NCBI GenBank assembly: GCA_947624005.1
Contig: CANQHV010000002.1
Coordinates: 140,373 to 204,372 of the forward strand
Reading direction: 5' to 3'
DNA length: 64,000 nt
Source: an uncultured Clostridia bacterium
GTDB taxonomy: Bacteria > Bacillota > Clostridia > Christensenellales > Borkfalkiaceae
Positions within the stretch are counted from its first letter, which is position 1; the number at the start of each line of letters is the position of its first letter. Below, in pieces: positions 8,345 to 15,961 of the stretch. The notes below the pieces were generated by a model, which was not told the DNA's origin, did no database searches, and worked only from the letters and a program-made list of their open reading frames with translations. The translations under genes and the position numbers were made by a program.

Positions 8345-8373
8345 ATTATATAATAACACGTCGGAAAAATCAA
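8345..8373 (-). promoter_or_regulatory. Promoter of tRNA-Leu(CAA)
   Basis: Minus-strand TTGATT (8368-8373), 17-base spacer, TATAAT (8345-8350), 14 bases before the tRNA 5' end. It is divergent from the polA promoter 22 bases away. Confidence 0.8.
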
Positions 8374-8395
8374 GCGATTTTGCCTTTTTTAACAA

Positions 8396-8424
8396 TTGAT
8401 TTTATTTGCCGAATGTGCTAAACT
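8396..8424 (+). promoter_or_regulatory. polA promoter, placed for a leaderless transcript
   Basis: TTGATT (8396-8401), 17-base spacer, TAAACT (8419-8424). The ATG of polA is at 8431, about where transcription should start, and the bases before it (TGTTTTT) hold no ribosome site. Confidence 0.7.
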
Positions 8425-8430
8425 GTTTTT

Positions 8431-10983
8431 ATGGATAAACTTGTACTGATTGACGGCAACAGTCTTTTAAACCGCGCGTATTACGCAACTCCCGTATTTA
8501 CTACGCAAAACGGAATGCCTACAAATGCGATTTTCGGATTTGTAAAGCTTTTGTTCAAGATTTTGGACGACGTTAAGCCGCAGTATATTGTAGTTGCGTT
8601 CGATATGAAAGCTCCGACTTTCCGTCATAAAATGTTTGACGGCTATAAAGCTACGCGTAAACCTATGCCCGAAGAGCTTGCCGTGCAGGTCGAGCCGCTT
8701 AAAAACCTTTTGCGCGCAATGAAAATCGCAATTTGTCAGAAAGAGGGTATAGAGGCGGACGATATCGTCGGCACGCTTTCGAATAAATTCGACGTACACA
8801 GTTATATCTATACGGGCGATAGAGACAGTTATCAACTTGTAGACAAAAAAACGGACGTATACTTTACCAAAAAGGGCGTAAGCGACCTTGTTAAACTCGG
8901 CGAGGACAATTTTAAAGAGATTGTCGGCATTACGCCCGCGCAGGTTATAGATTTGAAAGCTTTGATGGGCGATAAGTCGGACAATATTCCCGGGGTTCCC
9001 GGAATAGGCGAAAAGACCGCGCTCGAATTGTTGCAAAAATATTCGTCTGTCAAGGGCATTTACGAGCATATTGACGAATTGAAACCCGCGCTTTCGAAAA
9101 AACTCGGAGAGGGCAGGGAGTTTGCCGAGCTTTCGTATAAGCTTGCGACAATCGACAGGTTTTGCGACGTCGGAATCGAACTTTCGCAGTGCGTTGCGCC
9201 CGTAAAATACGGCGAAGAAGTTAAAAGTATCTTCAATGAGTTGGAATTCCGCAGTTTTTTGGCTTTGGACGTCTTTGAAAACGACGTTTCCGCGCCCAAA
9301 AAAGAGATTTCATATCCCGAAAAAATTAGTTGCGGCGAAATCGGAACGATTATGCCCGATATCGCGCAAAACCGCGAGTTTGCAATAGTTTTAGAGGAAA
9401 ATTTTGCCGAAATTTATTGCGGCGGCAAAGAATATTCGGTTAAAACCGAGCCTGCAAGTTTGCTTGACGGCGATTGTATGCCGCGCGACGACTTTGTTAA
9501 AATTTTAAGCGCGATTTATTCTAATCCCGACAATAGGGTTGTGCATTTTGCGTTTAAGCCGATTTTGCATACATTAAACGCGCTGGGAGTTGCGGTAAAC
9601 TGCAAGTTTGACGATTTGTCGCTTGTAAAATACCTGTGCGAATTCAATTCGGCGGGATTGACGCTTAAAGATTTATGCGTATATTATCTTTACGATTACG
9701 ATTTTTGCGCGTTTGACGTTCGCGAGCTGTTTGCGACTTTTTACGAGAAATTGCTTGCGGAAAATATGCAAAGCTTGTACGAAGATATCGAAAAGCCGTT
9801 GCTTTTGATTCTTGCCGAAATGGAAGAAACGGGGGTTATGGTCAGCCGCGAAAGGCTTGACGAGATTTCGGCGCGATATTCCGAACTTATAGAAAAATAC
9901 CGCGCGGAAATTTTTGAAATGTGCGGGCGGGAATTTAATCTTAATTCGCCGTCACAGCTTGGAGAAGTTTTGTTCGAACTTGGCTTGACCGAGGTCAAAA
10001 AGAAAAAAACGGGCAAGTATACGACAAACGCGGACGTTCTCGAAAAACTTGCGGACAAGCACCCGATAATCGACAAAATTATAAGGTTCAGACTGTTTCA
10101 GAAGCTGTTTTCGACCTATATAGAGGGTTTCAGACCGCTTTTGGATGATTCGGGCATTGTCCATACGACTTATAACCAGACTGCAACGACGACGGGGCGG
10201 CTGTCGAGCGTGAACCCGAATTTGCAGAATATCCCCATACGCGAGGACGAGGGGCGCGAATTAAGGAAAGTTTTTGTGCCGCGCGAGGGCAAAATCTTTA
10301 TCGACGCCGATTATTCTCAAATAGAATTGAGGCTGTTGGCGCATTTTTCGGGGTGTAAAGAGCTTATCGAGGCGTATAACGAGGGGAAAGACATTCACGC
10401 CACGACGGCGGCGCAGGTGTTCGGAGTAGGTCTTGACGAGGTTACGCCGAAAATGCGCCGCGAAGCCAAGGCGGTGAACTTCGGCATAATTTACGGCATA
10501 AGCGAATTCGGGCTTTCGAAAAATCTGAATATTTCCGTCGGCAGGGCAAGGGAATATATAGACAAATACTTCGAAACATACAGCGCGGTGAAAGATTATA
10601 TGAATAAAAACGTCGAATTTGCGCGCGAAAACGGCTATATTTCGACGTTGACGGGCAGAAAACGGGTAATTCCCGAGATAAAATCGCCCAATTACAACCT
10701 GCGACAATTCGGCGAGCGCGCGGCGATGAATATGCCGTTGCAAGGTTCGAGTGCAGACATTATCAAAATTGCAATGATTAACGTATGTCGGGCTTTAAAA
10801 GCCGCAGGTTTGAAGTCGAAACTTATATTGCAAGTACACGACGAGTTGGTGTTGGAATCGCCCGAAGAGGAAAAGGACGCCGCCGCCGAAATTCTGAAAA
10901 GGGAAATGGAAAACGCAGTAAAACTTTCGGTGCCTTTGACCGTCGACGTGCATTGCGGAAAAGATTGGTATGACGCAAAATAA
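8431..10983 (+). CDS. polA: DNA polymerase I
   Basis: 850 residues, usual length for Firmicutes. The N-terminal third is the 5'-3' exonuclease (LIDGNSLLNRAYYA; then GIEADDIVGTL, YTGDRDSYQLV and DLKALMGDKSDNIPGVPGIG). The middle domain (about 290-450) is the 3'-5' exonuclease fold but lacks the DxE motif (REFAIVLEEN instead), so proofreading is probably lost, as in Bacillus and Thermus enzymes. The polymerase domain has motif A with Asp627 (DYSQIELRLLAHFSG), motif B (RREAKAVNFGIIYGIS) and motif C with His803-Asp804 (QVHDELVLE). The role is Okazaki-fragment maturation and repair. It overlaps coaE by 14 bases. The promoter position suggests a leaderless mRNA. Confidence 0.98.
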   Translation: MDKLVLIDGNSLLNRAYYATPVFTTQNGMPTNAIFGFVKLLFKILDDVKPQYIVVAFDMKAPTFRHKMFDGYKATRKPMPEELAVQVEPLKNLLRAMKIAICQKEGIEADDIVGTLSNKFDVHSYIYTGDRDSYQLVDKKTDVYFTKKGVSDLVKLGEDNFKEIVGITPAQVIDLKALMGDKSDNIPGVPGIGEKTALELLQKYSSVKGIYEHIDELKPALSKKLGEGREFAELSYKLATIDRFCDVGIELSQCVAPVKYGEEVKSIFNELEFRSFLALDVFENDVSAPKKEISYPEKISCGEIGTIMPDIAQNREFAIVLEENFAEIYCGGKEYSVKTEPASLLDGDCMPRDDFVKILSAIYSNPDNRVVHFAFKPILHTLNALGVAVNCKFDDLSLVKYLCEFNSAGLTLKDLCVYYLYDYDFCAFDVRELFATFYEKLLAENMQSLYEDIEKPLLLILAEMEETGVMVSRERLDEISARYSELIEKYRAEIFEMCGREFNLNSPSQLGEVLFELGLTEVKKKKTGKYTTNADVLEKLADKHPIIDKIIRFRLFQKLFSTYIEGFRPLLDDSGIVHTTYNQTATTTGRLSSVNPNLQNIPIREDEGRELRKVFVPREGKIFIDADYSQIELRLLAHFSGCKELIEAYNEGKDIHATTAAQVFGVGLDEVTPKMRREAKAVNFGIIYGISEFGLSKNLNISVGRAREYIDKYFETYSAVKDYMNKNVEFARENGYISTLTGRKRVIPEIKSPNYNLRQFGERAAMNMPLQGSSADIIKIAMINVCRALKAAGLKSKLILQVHDELVLESPEEEKDAAAEILKREMENAVKLSVPLTVDVHCGKDWYDAK

Positions 10984-11572
10984 TATAAAAATCGCAATAA
11001 CGGGAGGAATAGGCAGCGGGAAGTCAACCGTAGCCGATTTTATACGGCAAGCGGGCTACCCTGTGTTTTCGTGCGACAAAATTTACGCCGAGCTTTTGAC
11101 TGATTCCGACTTTATTGATATGCTCTGCCGCGAGTTCGGCGACGTAAAACTTGCAGACGGTTCGCTTGACCGTAAAAAACTTTCGAATGTGATTTTTAAC
11201 AGTACGGAAAAAAGGAAGAGGTTGGATGAATTAACCCACCCGCTTATAATGCGTTCGGCGTTCGGTAAAATGAGCGGTTTTAAGATATCGTTTTTAGAGG
11301 TTCCGTTGCTGTTCGAAAACGGTTTTGAAAAACTTTTCGACGGCGTTATAGTAATTTTAAGGGCGGAAGAGGAGAGAATTAATGCAATTGTCGCGCGTGA
11401 TAAAATCAGTAAAAATAAGGCTGTTTTAAGGCTAAAAAGTCAATTAAATTATAAAAATTTGAGTTTTGCAGACTACTATGTCACACATAATGACTATAAT
11501 TTGGACTTTTTAAAAGAGTGCGTTGACACCACTTTGTTCCTTATCGAAAAATCTTTTGCAAAACCTTTGTAA
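10970..11572 (+). CDS. coaE: Dephospho-CoA kinase
   Basis: 200 residues, typical length. It catalyses the last step of coenzyme A synthesis, phosphorylating the ribose 3'-OH of dephospho-CoA. The P-loop GGIGSGKST (about 12-20) lies at the N-terminus, followed by the substrate region SCDKIYAELL and the conserved LTHPLI motif (DELTHPLIMRSAF) and VPLLFENG. The gene overlaps the end of polA by 14 bases, a common arrangement in Firmicutes (polA-mutM-coaE; here mutM is absent). A strong hairpin terminator follows. Confidence 0.95.
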   Translation: MTQNNIKIAITGGIGSGKSTVADFIRQAGYPVFSCDKIYAELLTDSDFIDMLCREFGDVKLADGSLDRKKLSNVIFNSTEKRKRLDELTHPLIMRSAFGKMSGFKISFLEVPLLFENGFEKLFDGVIVILRAEEERINAIVARDKISKNKAVLRLKSQLNYKNLSFADYYVTHNDYNLDFLKECVDTTLFLIEKSFAKPL

Positions 11573-11599
11573 ATTATATACAATACTTGATTAAATGAA

Positions 11600-11634
11600 A
11601 TAATCCACCCGTAAAGCAGGTGGATTATTTTTAA
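11600..11634. terminator. Terminator after coaE, usable in both directions
   Basis: Stem TAATCCACC (11601-11609) with GGTGGATTA (11619-11627) followed by ATTTTT on the plus strand. It ends the polA-coaE operon and also faces the convergent ferredoxin gene. Confidence 0.85.
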
Positions 11635-11636
11635 TT

Positions 11637-12431
11637 TTAAGGGCGGTCGGTTAATTTATCTGTGTAGTTTTCGGCTCTGTACTGTTCGTAAATGCGTTTG
11701 CCTACCAAAGTGATTGCGCCTTTCGGACAAAGACTTATGCAACGGTAGCACATTGTGCATTTTCCTCGCGGCGAAATCGCGCCGTTTTCGAGGGAAAGAT
11801 TTTTCATAGGGCAAACGAGTGAGCAGTTTCCGCATCCAACGCAAAGCGTTTTGTCTATTTTCAATTTGTCGCTGTAATTTTTAGTCTTATTGCGGAGCCA
11901 TAGCCTTTGACCGAATAAACCGCAAAGGTGAGCAAAAACGCCCAAACCGTCGTGCGGAGATTTTCCGCTTTTGATTTTCAAAGCCCAAAGCTCAATTTTT
12001 TCTTCCGCGCGGCGAATTGTCTGTATTTTATCTTCATCGCTTTTCTTTAAAAGTTTGCTGTCGCACACGCTATCGGGCATTTTAAGGTGCAGACCGCCCG
12101 ATACGGAAGCCCCGCATTTTTTCAGAAGTCTTGCCGCACAGCCTGCGCCGTCGCCGCTGAACGCGCCCATCGTCGCAACGCATAAAACGTTTTTACCTTT
12201 CCAAAGCTCTTTGTTTCCGATAATAAAATCGCGAACCATTTTCGGAGCGTTGGAAAACTGCACGGGATAACCGAGAACGATATTTTCGTAAGCCCCGACC
12301 GTGGAGGTGGCGGCGGCGTCCTCGATTGCGACAATCGGCGCGTTTTCGTCTAACAGTTTTACGAGTTTTGAAACACAAAACTCCGTGTTTCCCGTGCCGC
12401 TTAAATAAATTGCGCAATATTTCTTTTCCAT
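11637..12431 (-). CDS. EFR1-type flavodoxin-ferredoxin fusion
   Basis: 264 residues. The first 160 or so are a flavodoxin-like domain with the FMN phosphate loop SGTGNTEFC (about 11-19). The C-terminal part carries two [4Fe-4S] ferredoxin motifs, CVGCGNCSLVCP and CTMCYRCISLCP. This arrangement is the EFR1 family of Clostridia, whose electron donors and acceptors are mostly unknown. It is the last gene on the 11.6-15.4 kb minus-strand block and lies two bases after the PNPOx-like gene, so the two are probably co-transcribed and may share a redox role (inference). Confidence 0.88.
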   Translation of the reverse strand: MEKKYCAIYLSGTGNTEFCVSKLVKLLDENAPIVAIEDAAATSTVGAYENIVLGYPVQFSNAPKMVRDFIIGNKELWKGKNVLCVATMGAFSGDGAGCAARLLKKCGASVSGGLHLKMPDSVCDSKLLKKSDEDKIQTIRRAEEKIELWALKIKSGKSPHDGLGVFAHLCGLFGQRLWLRNKTKNYSDKLKIDKTLCVGCGNCSLVCPMKNLSLENGAISPRGKCTMCYRCISLCPKGAITLVGKRIYEQYRAENYTDKLTDRP

Positions 12432-12432
12432 T

Positions 12433-12846
12433 CTATAACTCTATTGTTTCTGTTTTAAAATCGCAATAATATTCGGCTGTAATGCCCTTGAATTTCAATA
12501 CGCAATAGTCGGGGTCGGTCACGCCTTGTTTATAAAACAGCTTATCGCCGAAGCGCCAAATTTCGTCTTTCGTCGTTTGGTCGGTGCAAACTTGCATTTC
12601 ACCTATAATCGAAACGCCTTGATACTTGAATTTTCCGCGCTTATAGAAATAGATACAAGCCTTATTGTTTGACAAATACTGCTTTATTTTATTGGACGAG
12701 GTGTTTGTGGTGAAATAAATTTCGTTTCCGTCTATCTTACGCGGGGCAAGCATTGCCCTTATGACGGGATACCCTTTATCGTTGACGGAAGCAATAAACG
12801 CCGTCTTTTGTTCGGATATAAATTGATAAATTTGCGCTTTATCCAT
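12433..12846 (-). CDS. Pyridoxamine 5'-phosphate oxidase-like flavin-binding protein
   Basis: 137 residues. The split-barrel pattern is clear: QKTAFIASVNDKGYPVIRAM at the N-terminus, EIYFTTNTSSNKIKQY in the middle and a YKRGKFKYQGVSIIGE strand. Small members of this family bind FMN or F420 and act as general stress or reductase proteins; true PNP oxidases are longer and have different substrate residues, so a vitamin B6 role is unlikely. It sits directly upstream of the EFR1 protein, 1 base from its start. Confidence 0.85.
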   Translation of the reverse strand: MDKAQIYQFISEQKTAFIASVNDKGYPVIRAMLAPRKIDGNEIYFTTNTSSNKIKQYLSNNKACIYFYKRGKFKYQGVSIIGEMQVCTDQTTKDEIWRFGDKLFYKQGVTDPDYCVLKFKGITAEYYCDFKTETIEL

Positions 12847-12872
12847 TGTTTAATCTCTCCGTGGAATTGAAT

Positions 12873-13190
12873 TTACTGCTTTTTCATTTTCGGCGTCGGC
12901 AGGTCGTCATACATTGCCTCAAATAATCCCGTCAAAAAAGCCTTATCGTCCACATTGTCCACATTGAGCATTTCCTTTGCACCCTCATACGGCAAGGAAT
13001 ACTCCGCTTGGGGCAAATAGGCGACGGCGGATTTCACGGGTTTTACAAGCAACCTGTCATCGTAGATACCGCCGACAAGTTTACCGCGATAGTAAATCAG
13101 AAACTCACCCATCATAGGCTTGTAGGTTATGTCTTTTAAGCCTGAAAGTTGCTCTAAAATGAAATTCAAATATTGCTTGCTTGACGGCAT
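12873..13190 (-). CDS. TfoX N-terminal domain protein
   Basis: 105 residues from the ATG at 13190, chosen because GGAGG stands five bases before it; a longer frame from 13217 has no such site. The motif YKPMMGEFLIYYRGKLVGGI and DRLLVKPV is the TfoX/Sxy N-terminal domain. In gammaproteobacteria this domain belongs to competence regulators, but stand-alone domains in Firmicutes have no proven role. It is flanked by small membrane and redox genes of the accessory block. Confidence 0.85.
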   Translation of the reverse strand: MPSSKQYLNFILEQLSGLKDITYKPMMGEFLIYYRGKLVGGIYDDRLLVKPVKSAVAYLPQAEYSLPYEGAKEMLNVDNVDDKAFLTGLFEAMYDDLPTPKMKKQ

Positions 13191-13206
13191 AATTCCTCCG
13201 CAAAAT

Positions 13207-13644
13207 TTATTGTTCAATGTTTTTATAACTAATCGTAATATGACCTAACCCGAAAATAACGGAACACAGTATAAGCGGAACCGACAGCACCATAATGCCG
13301 CTGAACAGAAAAATTGCAGTGGGTGTTATGGATAGCCAAAGCATTTTTGCTTTGCCGCGTCCTTTGCGATATATTATCCAACCTAATAAATATAGCGCGA
13401 TAAGCGCTCCGTTTACCGATAAATATACCACGAGGGCAAAATCGAACCAAAAATCAAAGTAGGTGTAAGGAATGTTAAAAATCATAAACGCCATACAACC
13501 GTAGCGCCCGATTTGCTCTAAAATAACAATAGGCTTATTGCTGAATTTATTTTCCGCCGCGCCATTGTCTGTAACCGCGCTTATTATATTCGGTATCATA
13601 ATGATTGCAACCGCAATCAAGCCGTAATAATTAAACCAGCCCAT
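13207..13644 (-). CDS. Small polytopic membrane protein, unknown function
   Basis: 145 residues from the ATG at 13644, which avoids overlap with the lipoprotein gene ending at 13662. Four hydrophobic segments are visible (about 3-22, 44-62, 68-88 and 108-133) with an ENKFSNKP loop after the first. I do not recognise the family. The sequence is AT-rich relative to the neighbouring housekeeping genes. It is probably co-transcribed with the upstream lipoprotein gene. Confidence 0.65.
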   Translation of the reverse strand: MGWFNYYGLIAVAIIMIPNIISAVTDNGAAENKFSNKPIVILEQIGRYGCMAFMIFNIPYTYFDFWFDFALVVYLSVNGALIALYLLGWIIYRKGRGKAKMLWLSITPTAIFLFSGIMVLSVPLILCSVIFGLGHITISYKNIEQ

Positions 13645-13661
13645 AATCACTGAATTGAAAT

Positions 13662-14084
13662 TTATTTCTCTGATTTTTCCAAAACAAACGAAAAGCTGCC
13701 ATCGTTGCAATTACCGTCTGATTCAATTATTATGTAAATTGTTTTATTGCCTGTAAAAGTTTCGGTTTTTCCGTCAACAGAACCGTTTGTTTCAATTTCA
13801 AATAAGTTCAGCTTTTCATCATTAAAATCATAGTAAACGTTTATATTTCCTTCTTCCAACATCGCTTCATAAGTTATAAATACCTCGTCTGCGCTATTGT
13901 TTTTCAAATGCATTACGTATGTTCCGTTAAAACTATCAAATGAAACCGAAGCTTTATTTGAGGTATTTGACCTTACCATCAGCGTAGCACTATAATGGCT
14001 TACATATTTATTTTCGCAAGCAGACAATGTAAAACAGAATACCAATGTTACCACTGCAATGATTACACTTGCAAATTTTTTCAT
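13662..14084 (-). CDS. Putative lipoprotein, unknown function
   Basis: 140 residues. A lipoprotein signal is plain: MKKFASVIIAVVTLVF then lipobox LSAC with Cys23, so the mature protein should be anchored to the outer face of the membrane. The rest is a short beta-rich domain with no motif I can name. The gene is AT-rich and lies between the membrane-protein gene and the acetyltransferase gene on the minus strand. Confidence 0.7.
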   Translation of the reverse strand: MKKFASVIIAVVTLVFCFTLSACENKYVSHYSATLMVRSNTSNKASVSFDSFNGTYVMHLKNNSADEVFITYEAMLEEGNINVYYDFNDEKLNLFEIETNGSVDGKTETFTGNKTIYIIIESDGNCNDGSFSFVLEKSEK

Positions 14085-14112
14085 AATACATTTCTCCGCT
14101 AAGTTGAAATAT

Positions 14113-14682
14113 CTATTTTACATTTTTGAAATAGTCCTCGCGCAAAATACCGCGTTCCACCATATCGACGCGCTCCCCTGTCGTGGGAGGGCGGAAGAAC
14201 TTTCTGCGCGTCCCCTTGTAGGCGAGCCCGCACTTTTCCATGACGCGGGAGGAGCCGATATTCTCCGCCGCATGCTCGCCGTCGATGCGGAAAAATCCCA
14301 CTTCCTCAAAGCAATAGCGCAGAACTTCGGAAAGAGCCTCCGTCATGATGCCCTTTCCCCACCACGCCTTGCCCATGCAGTAGCCGACCGTGCCGCGTTC
14401 CTGAAAGTCGTCCACGAGCAGAACGGCAATGTCGCCGATGAGGACGTTTCCCGCCTTTAAGACAATTGCCCATTTGTAGGTCTGAGGCTCCGCGCTCTGC
14501 TGTTCCCATATTTTGAGAAGCGCTCGCGTCACTTCGACGTCCCCGTGCGGCGCCCATGTGAGGTATTTTGTGACGTCGGGGTCGTTCATCCAATGCGCAA
14601 ACGCCTCTTCGGCGTCGCTTTCTTTCCACCTGCGAAGGAGTAGCCGCTCCGTTTCAAGAATTTTCGTACCCTTGTGTTGCAT
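14113..14682 (-). CDS. GNAT-family N-acetyltransferase (RimJ/RimL type)
   Basis: 189 residues from the ATG at 14682. The motif ETERLLLRRWKESDAEEAF opens the fold; the acetyl-CoA loop region reads YCMGKAWWGKGIMTEALSEV, and the C-terminal part AAENIGSSRVMEKCGLAYKG is typical of RimJ/RimL-like enzymes that acetylate protein N-termini or small amines. The substrate cannot be told. A longer frame from 14745 has no ribosome site, and a promoter-like TATAAT falls inside it. Base use differs sharply from both AT-rich neighbours (many CTC, CCC and GGC codons), which suggests separate acquisition. Confidence 0.9.
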   Translation of the reverse strand: MQHKGTKILETERLLLRRWKESDAEEAFAHWMNDPDVTKYLTWAPHGDVEVTRALLKIWEQQSAEPQTYKWAIVLKAGNVLIGDIAVLLVDDFQERGTVGYCMGKAWWGKGIMTEALSEVLRYCFEEVGFFRIDGEHAAENIGSSRVMEKCGLAYKGTRRKFFRPPTTGERVDMVERGILREDYFKNVK

Positions 14683-14762
14683 ATCTTTATCCGCTAAATT
14701 ACTGTTTATCATTTCAATTATACAATAAAAACAAGAGAAACGCAAGTGGGGCGACGATAGCA

Positions 14763-14813
14763 GATAAAAACAAAACCGAACCGATTACCCATAACTGGTA
14801 ATCGGTTCGGTTT
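14763..14813 (-). terminator. Terminator of the 143-residue membrane protein gene
   Basis: A 17-bp perfect stem (14773-14789 with 14797-14813) with a 7-base loop. On the minus strand it is followed by TTTTGTTTTT. Confidence 0.85.
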
Positions 14814-14880
14814 ATCGTATCGGTGAAAACTCATCGTTTGTACCGTAGGGCATACGGAACTTATGAAGCGAAGCGCAATA

Positions 14881-14917
14881 AGTATAGTGTGCTATACTAT
14901 GCTATACTATGGTATAG
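14881..14917. repeat. Short tandem/inverted repeat GCTATACTAT
   Basis: GCTATACTAT occurs twice in direct tandem (14891-14900 and 14901-14910), flanked by AGTATAG and GGTATAG, which can pair with it. It lies in the 150-base gap between the terminator hairpin and the end of the membrane-protein gene, where no gene is seen. Confidence 0.7.
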
Positions 14918-14964
14918 ATGCCCATCGTCCGTGGGTGTAGTCTAATGCTTTCAGAATAGATATC

Positions 14965-15396
14965 TCAATGCAAAACTTTATTACCGACTCGCAGAGTATA
15001 ATTATTTAATGTAAAAATGCCGACCCTTAAATTTACTTTTTCTCCATCCAAATCACATTCCATTGGACTTGCTCCCCACCAAGAACCAGTATGCTTATCA
15101 ACAATTTCATCGTCTAAAATCAAATAATCACACGTCCAACCTAAATAGAGACTAATTTCATGATTCTTGTATTTGTATGTATGAAATTTGACTACTGCTA
15201 ATGTGCAAAATAGAAATACTAAACAGAAAATATCCGCAACGCCTACAAAAACAAAGAATAACAAGTACATGCCATCGTCTTTTATTGCGTATAAACAAAT
15301 AAACCAAATAGTAATCGCAAGAAAAAACAAAAACGAAATTGTCCATGCCGTTTTTACGTTGCGTTTTTTCTTCATAAAGCGTTCTTTATTTGACAT
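14965..15396 (-). CDS. Small membrane protein, unknown function
   Basis: 143 residues from the ATG at 15396, which has an AAGGAG site eight bases upstream. Two membrane segments (about 18-37 and 43-66) follow a basic N-terminus (FMKKKRNVK). The C-terminal 75 residues look like a small soluble domain with a SWWGASPMECDL stretch. I cannot assign a family. The gene is AT-rich, stands alone on the minus strand, and is closed by a strong terminator. Confidence 0.65.
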   Translation of the reverse strand: MSNKERFMKKKRNVKTAWTISFLFFLAITIWFICLYAIKDDGMYLLFFVFVGVADIFCLVFLFCTLAVVKFHTYKYKNHEISLYLGWTCDYLILDDEIVDKHTGSWWGASPMECDLDGEKVNLRVGIFTLNNYTLRVGNKVLH

Positions 15397-15500
15397 GTTT
15401 TCTCCTTGAATTTCCTTTTATAAAAGTAAATCGGTTGCTTTGTAGCATTGCAATTATAGCATAAAAACATAGTAAGCGCAAGTGTTAAACAATGCTTGCG

Positions 15501-15536
15501 ATAAAAAATAGCCTGAACACATAGGTTCAAGCTATT
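15501..15536 (-). terminator. Minus-strand terminator downstream of the tRNA-derived element
   Basis: A 12-bp stem (15507-15518 with 15525-15536, one G-U pair on the minus strand) followed by TTTTTT. No protein gene ends here; it would stop a transcript coming from the tRNA-Leu or from the element at 15542-15693. Confidence 0.75.
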
Positions 15537-15541
15537 AAGAC

Positions 15542-15693
15542 TTGGTGCACTCAACAGGAGTTGCGCCTTTGGCGGCGCGCCCCGACGAACAGCGCACTGC
15601 GCTGTTCGGTTTGCGATACAACTTTTCGGTGTTTATACTTATCTTCGCAAACCGCTCGCTCCCGCTCGCGTCTCCACCCTCAACTCCTGTTGA
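15542..15693. repeat. Structured element bounded by copies of the tRNA-Leu 3' end
   Basis: Positions 15542-15563 repeat exactly the 22 bases 15745-15766 that include CCA and the 3' end of tRNA-Leu(AAG). An inverted copy of its inner part (TCAACTCCTGTTGA) lies at 15680-15693, so the element can fold with these ends paired. Inside are a perfect hairpin CGAACAGCGCA with TGCGCTGTTCG and a second stem using TTTGCGA and TCGCAAA. The GCGCCCCGACG sequence also occurs in the 122-bp array near the other tRNA-Leu. Confidence 0.8.
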
Positions 15694-15703
15694 AAATAAG
15701 TTA

Positions 15704-15744
15704 TAAAACAAACACAATGGGCGATTAAATATCGCCCACTGTGT
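15704..15744 (-). terminator. Terminator of tRNA-Leu(AAG)
   Basis: A 14-bp stem (15712-15725 with 15731-15744) starts one base after the CCA and is followed on the minus strand by TTTGTTTTAT. Confidence 0.85.
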
Positions 15745-15745
15745 T

Positions 15746-15828
15746 TGGTGCACTCAACAGGAGTTGAACCTGCATGGTCTCCCACAAGATCCTTAGTCTT
15801 GCGCGTCTGCCAATTCCGCCATGAGTGC
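15746..15828 (-). tRNA. tRNA-Leu (anticodon AAG)
   Basis: Minus strand. Acceptor stem GCACUCA with UGAGUGC, discriminator A, encoded CCA at 15746-15748. The anticodon arm is CAAGA-CTAAGGA-TCTTG, so the loop gives anticodon AAG, reading CUU and, if A34 is deaminated, CUC and CUA. Short class II variable arm (TGGGAGACCA); T arm GCAGG-TTCAACT-CCTGT. A34 in a leucine tRNA is unusual for bacteria, where GAG is the normal anticodon for this box. Confidence 0.93.
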
Positions 15829-15847
15829 AAAATTCAAAAGCAAATTG

Positions 15848-15876
15848 ATTTTATAATATTTGGAATACAATGTCAA
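15848..15876 (-). promoter_or_regulatory. Promoter of tRNA-Leu(AAG)
   Basis: Minus-strand TTGACA (15871-15876), 17-base spacer, TAAAAT (15848-15853), with TATAAA two bases closer as an alternative -10. Confidence 0.75.
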
Positions 15877-15961
15877 GCCAAAATGCAATGCAAAACGAAA
15901 ATTTTTGTTTCATTATTTTTGCGGTCGTTCTTTTTTGCGGTTATGAAAAATAGATTAAATT

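Noticed and set aside
7710..8353. Several 60-145-codon frames in the tRNA-Leu upstream region
   Set aside because: They repeat with the 122-bp array and run into the tRNA gene; no start signals and no plausible protein sequence.
15542..15693. Palindromic element considered as an integron attC site
   Set aside because: GTTGAGT and ACTCAAC happen to fit the core-site consensus but belong to the tRNA sequence; there is no integron integrase or cassette array.
15542..15766. Duplicated tRNA 3' end considered as attL/attR of an integrative element
   Set aside because: Only about 180 bp separate the copies, and there is no integrase gene or cargo; kept as a small tRNA-derived element instead.
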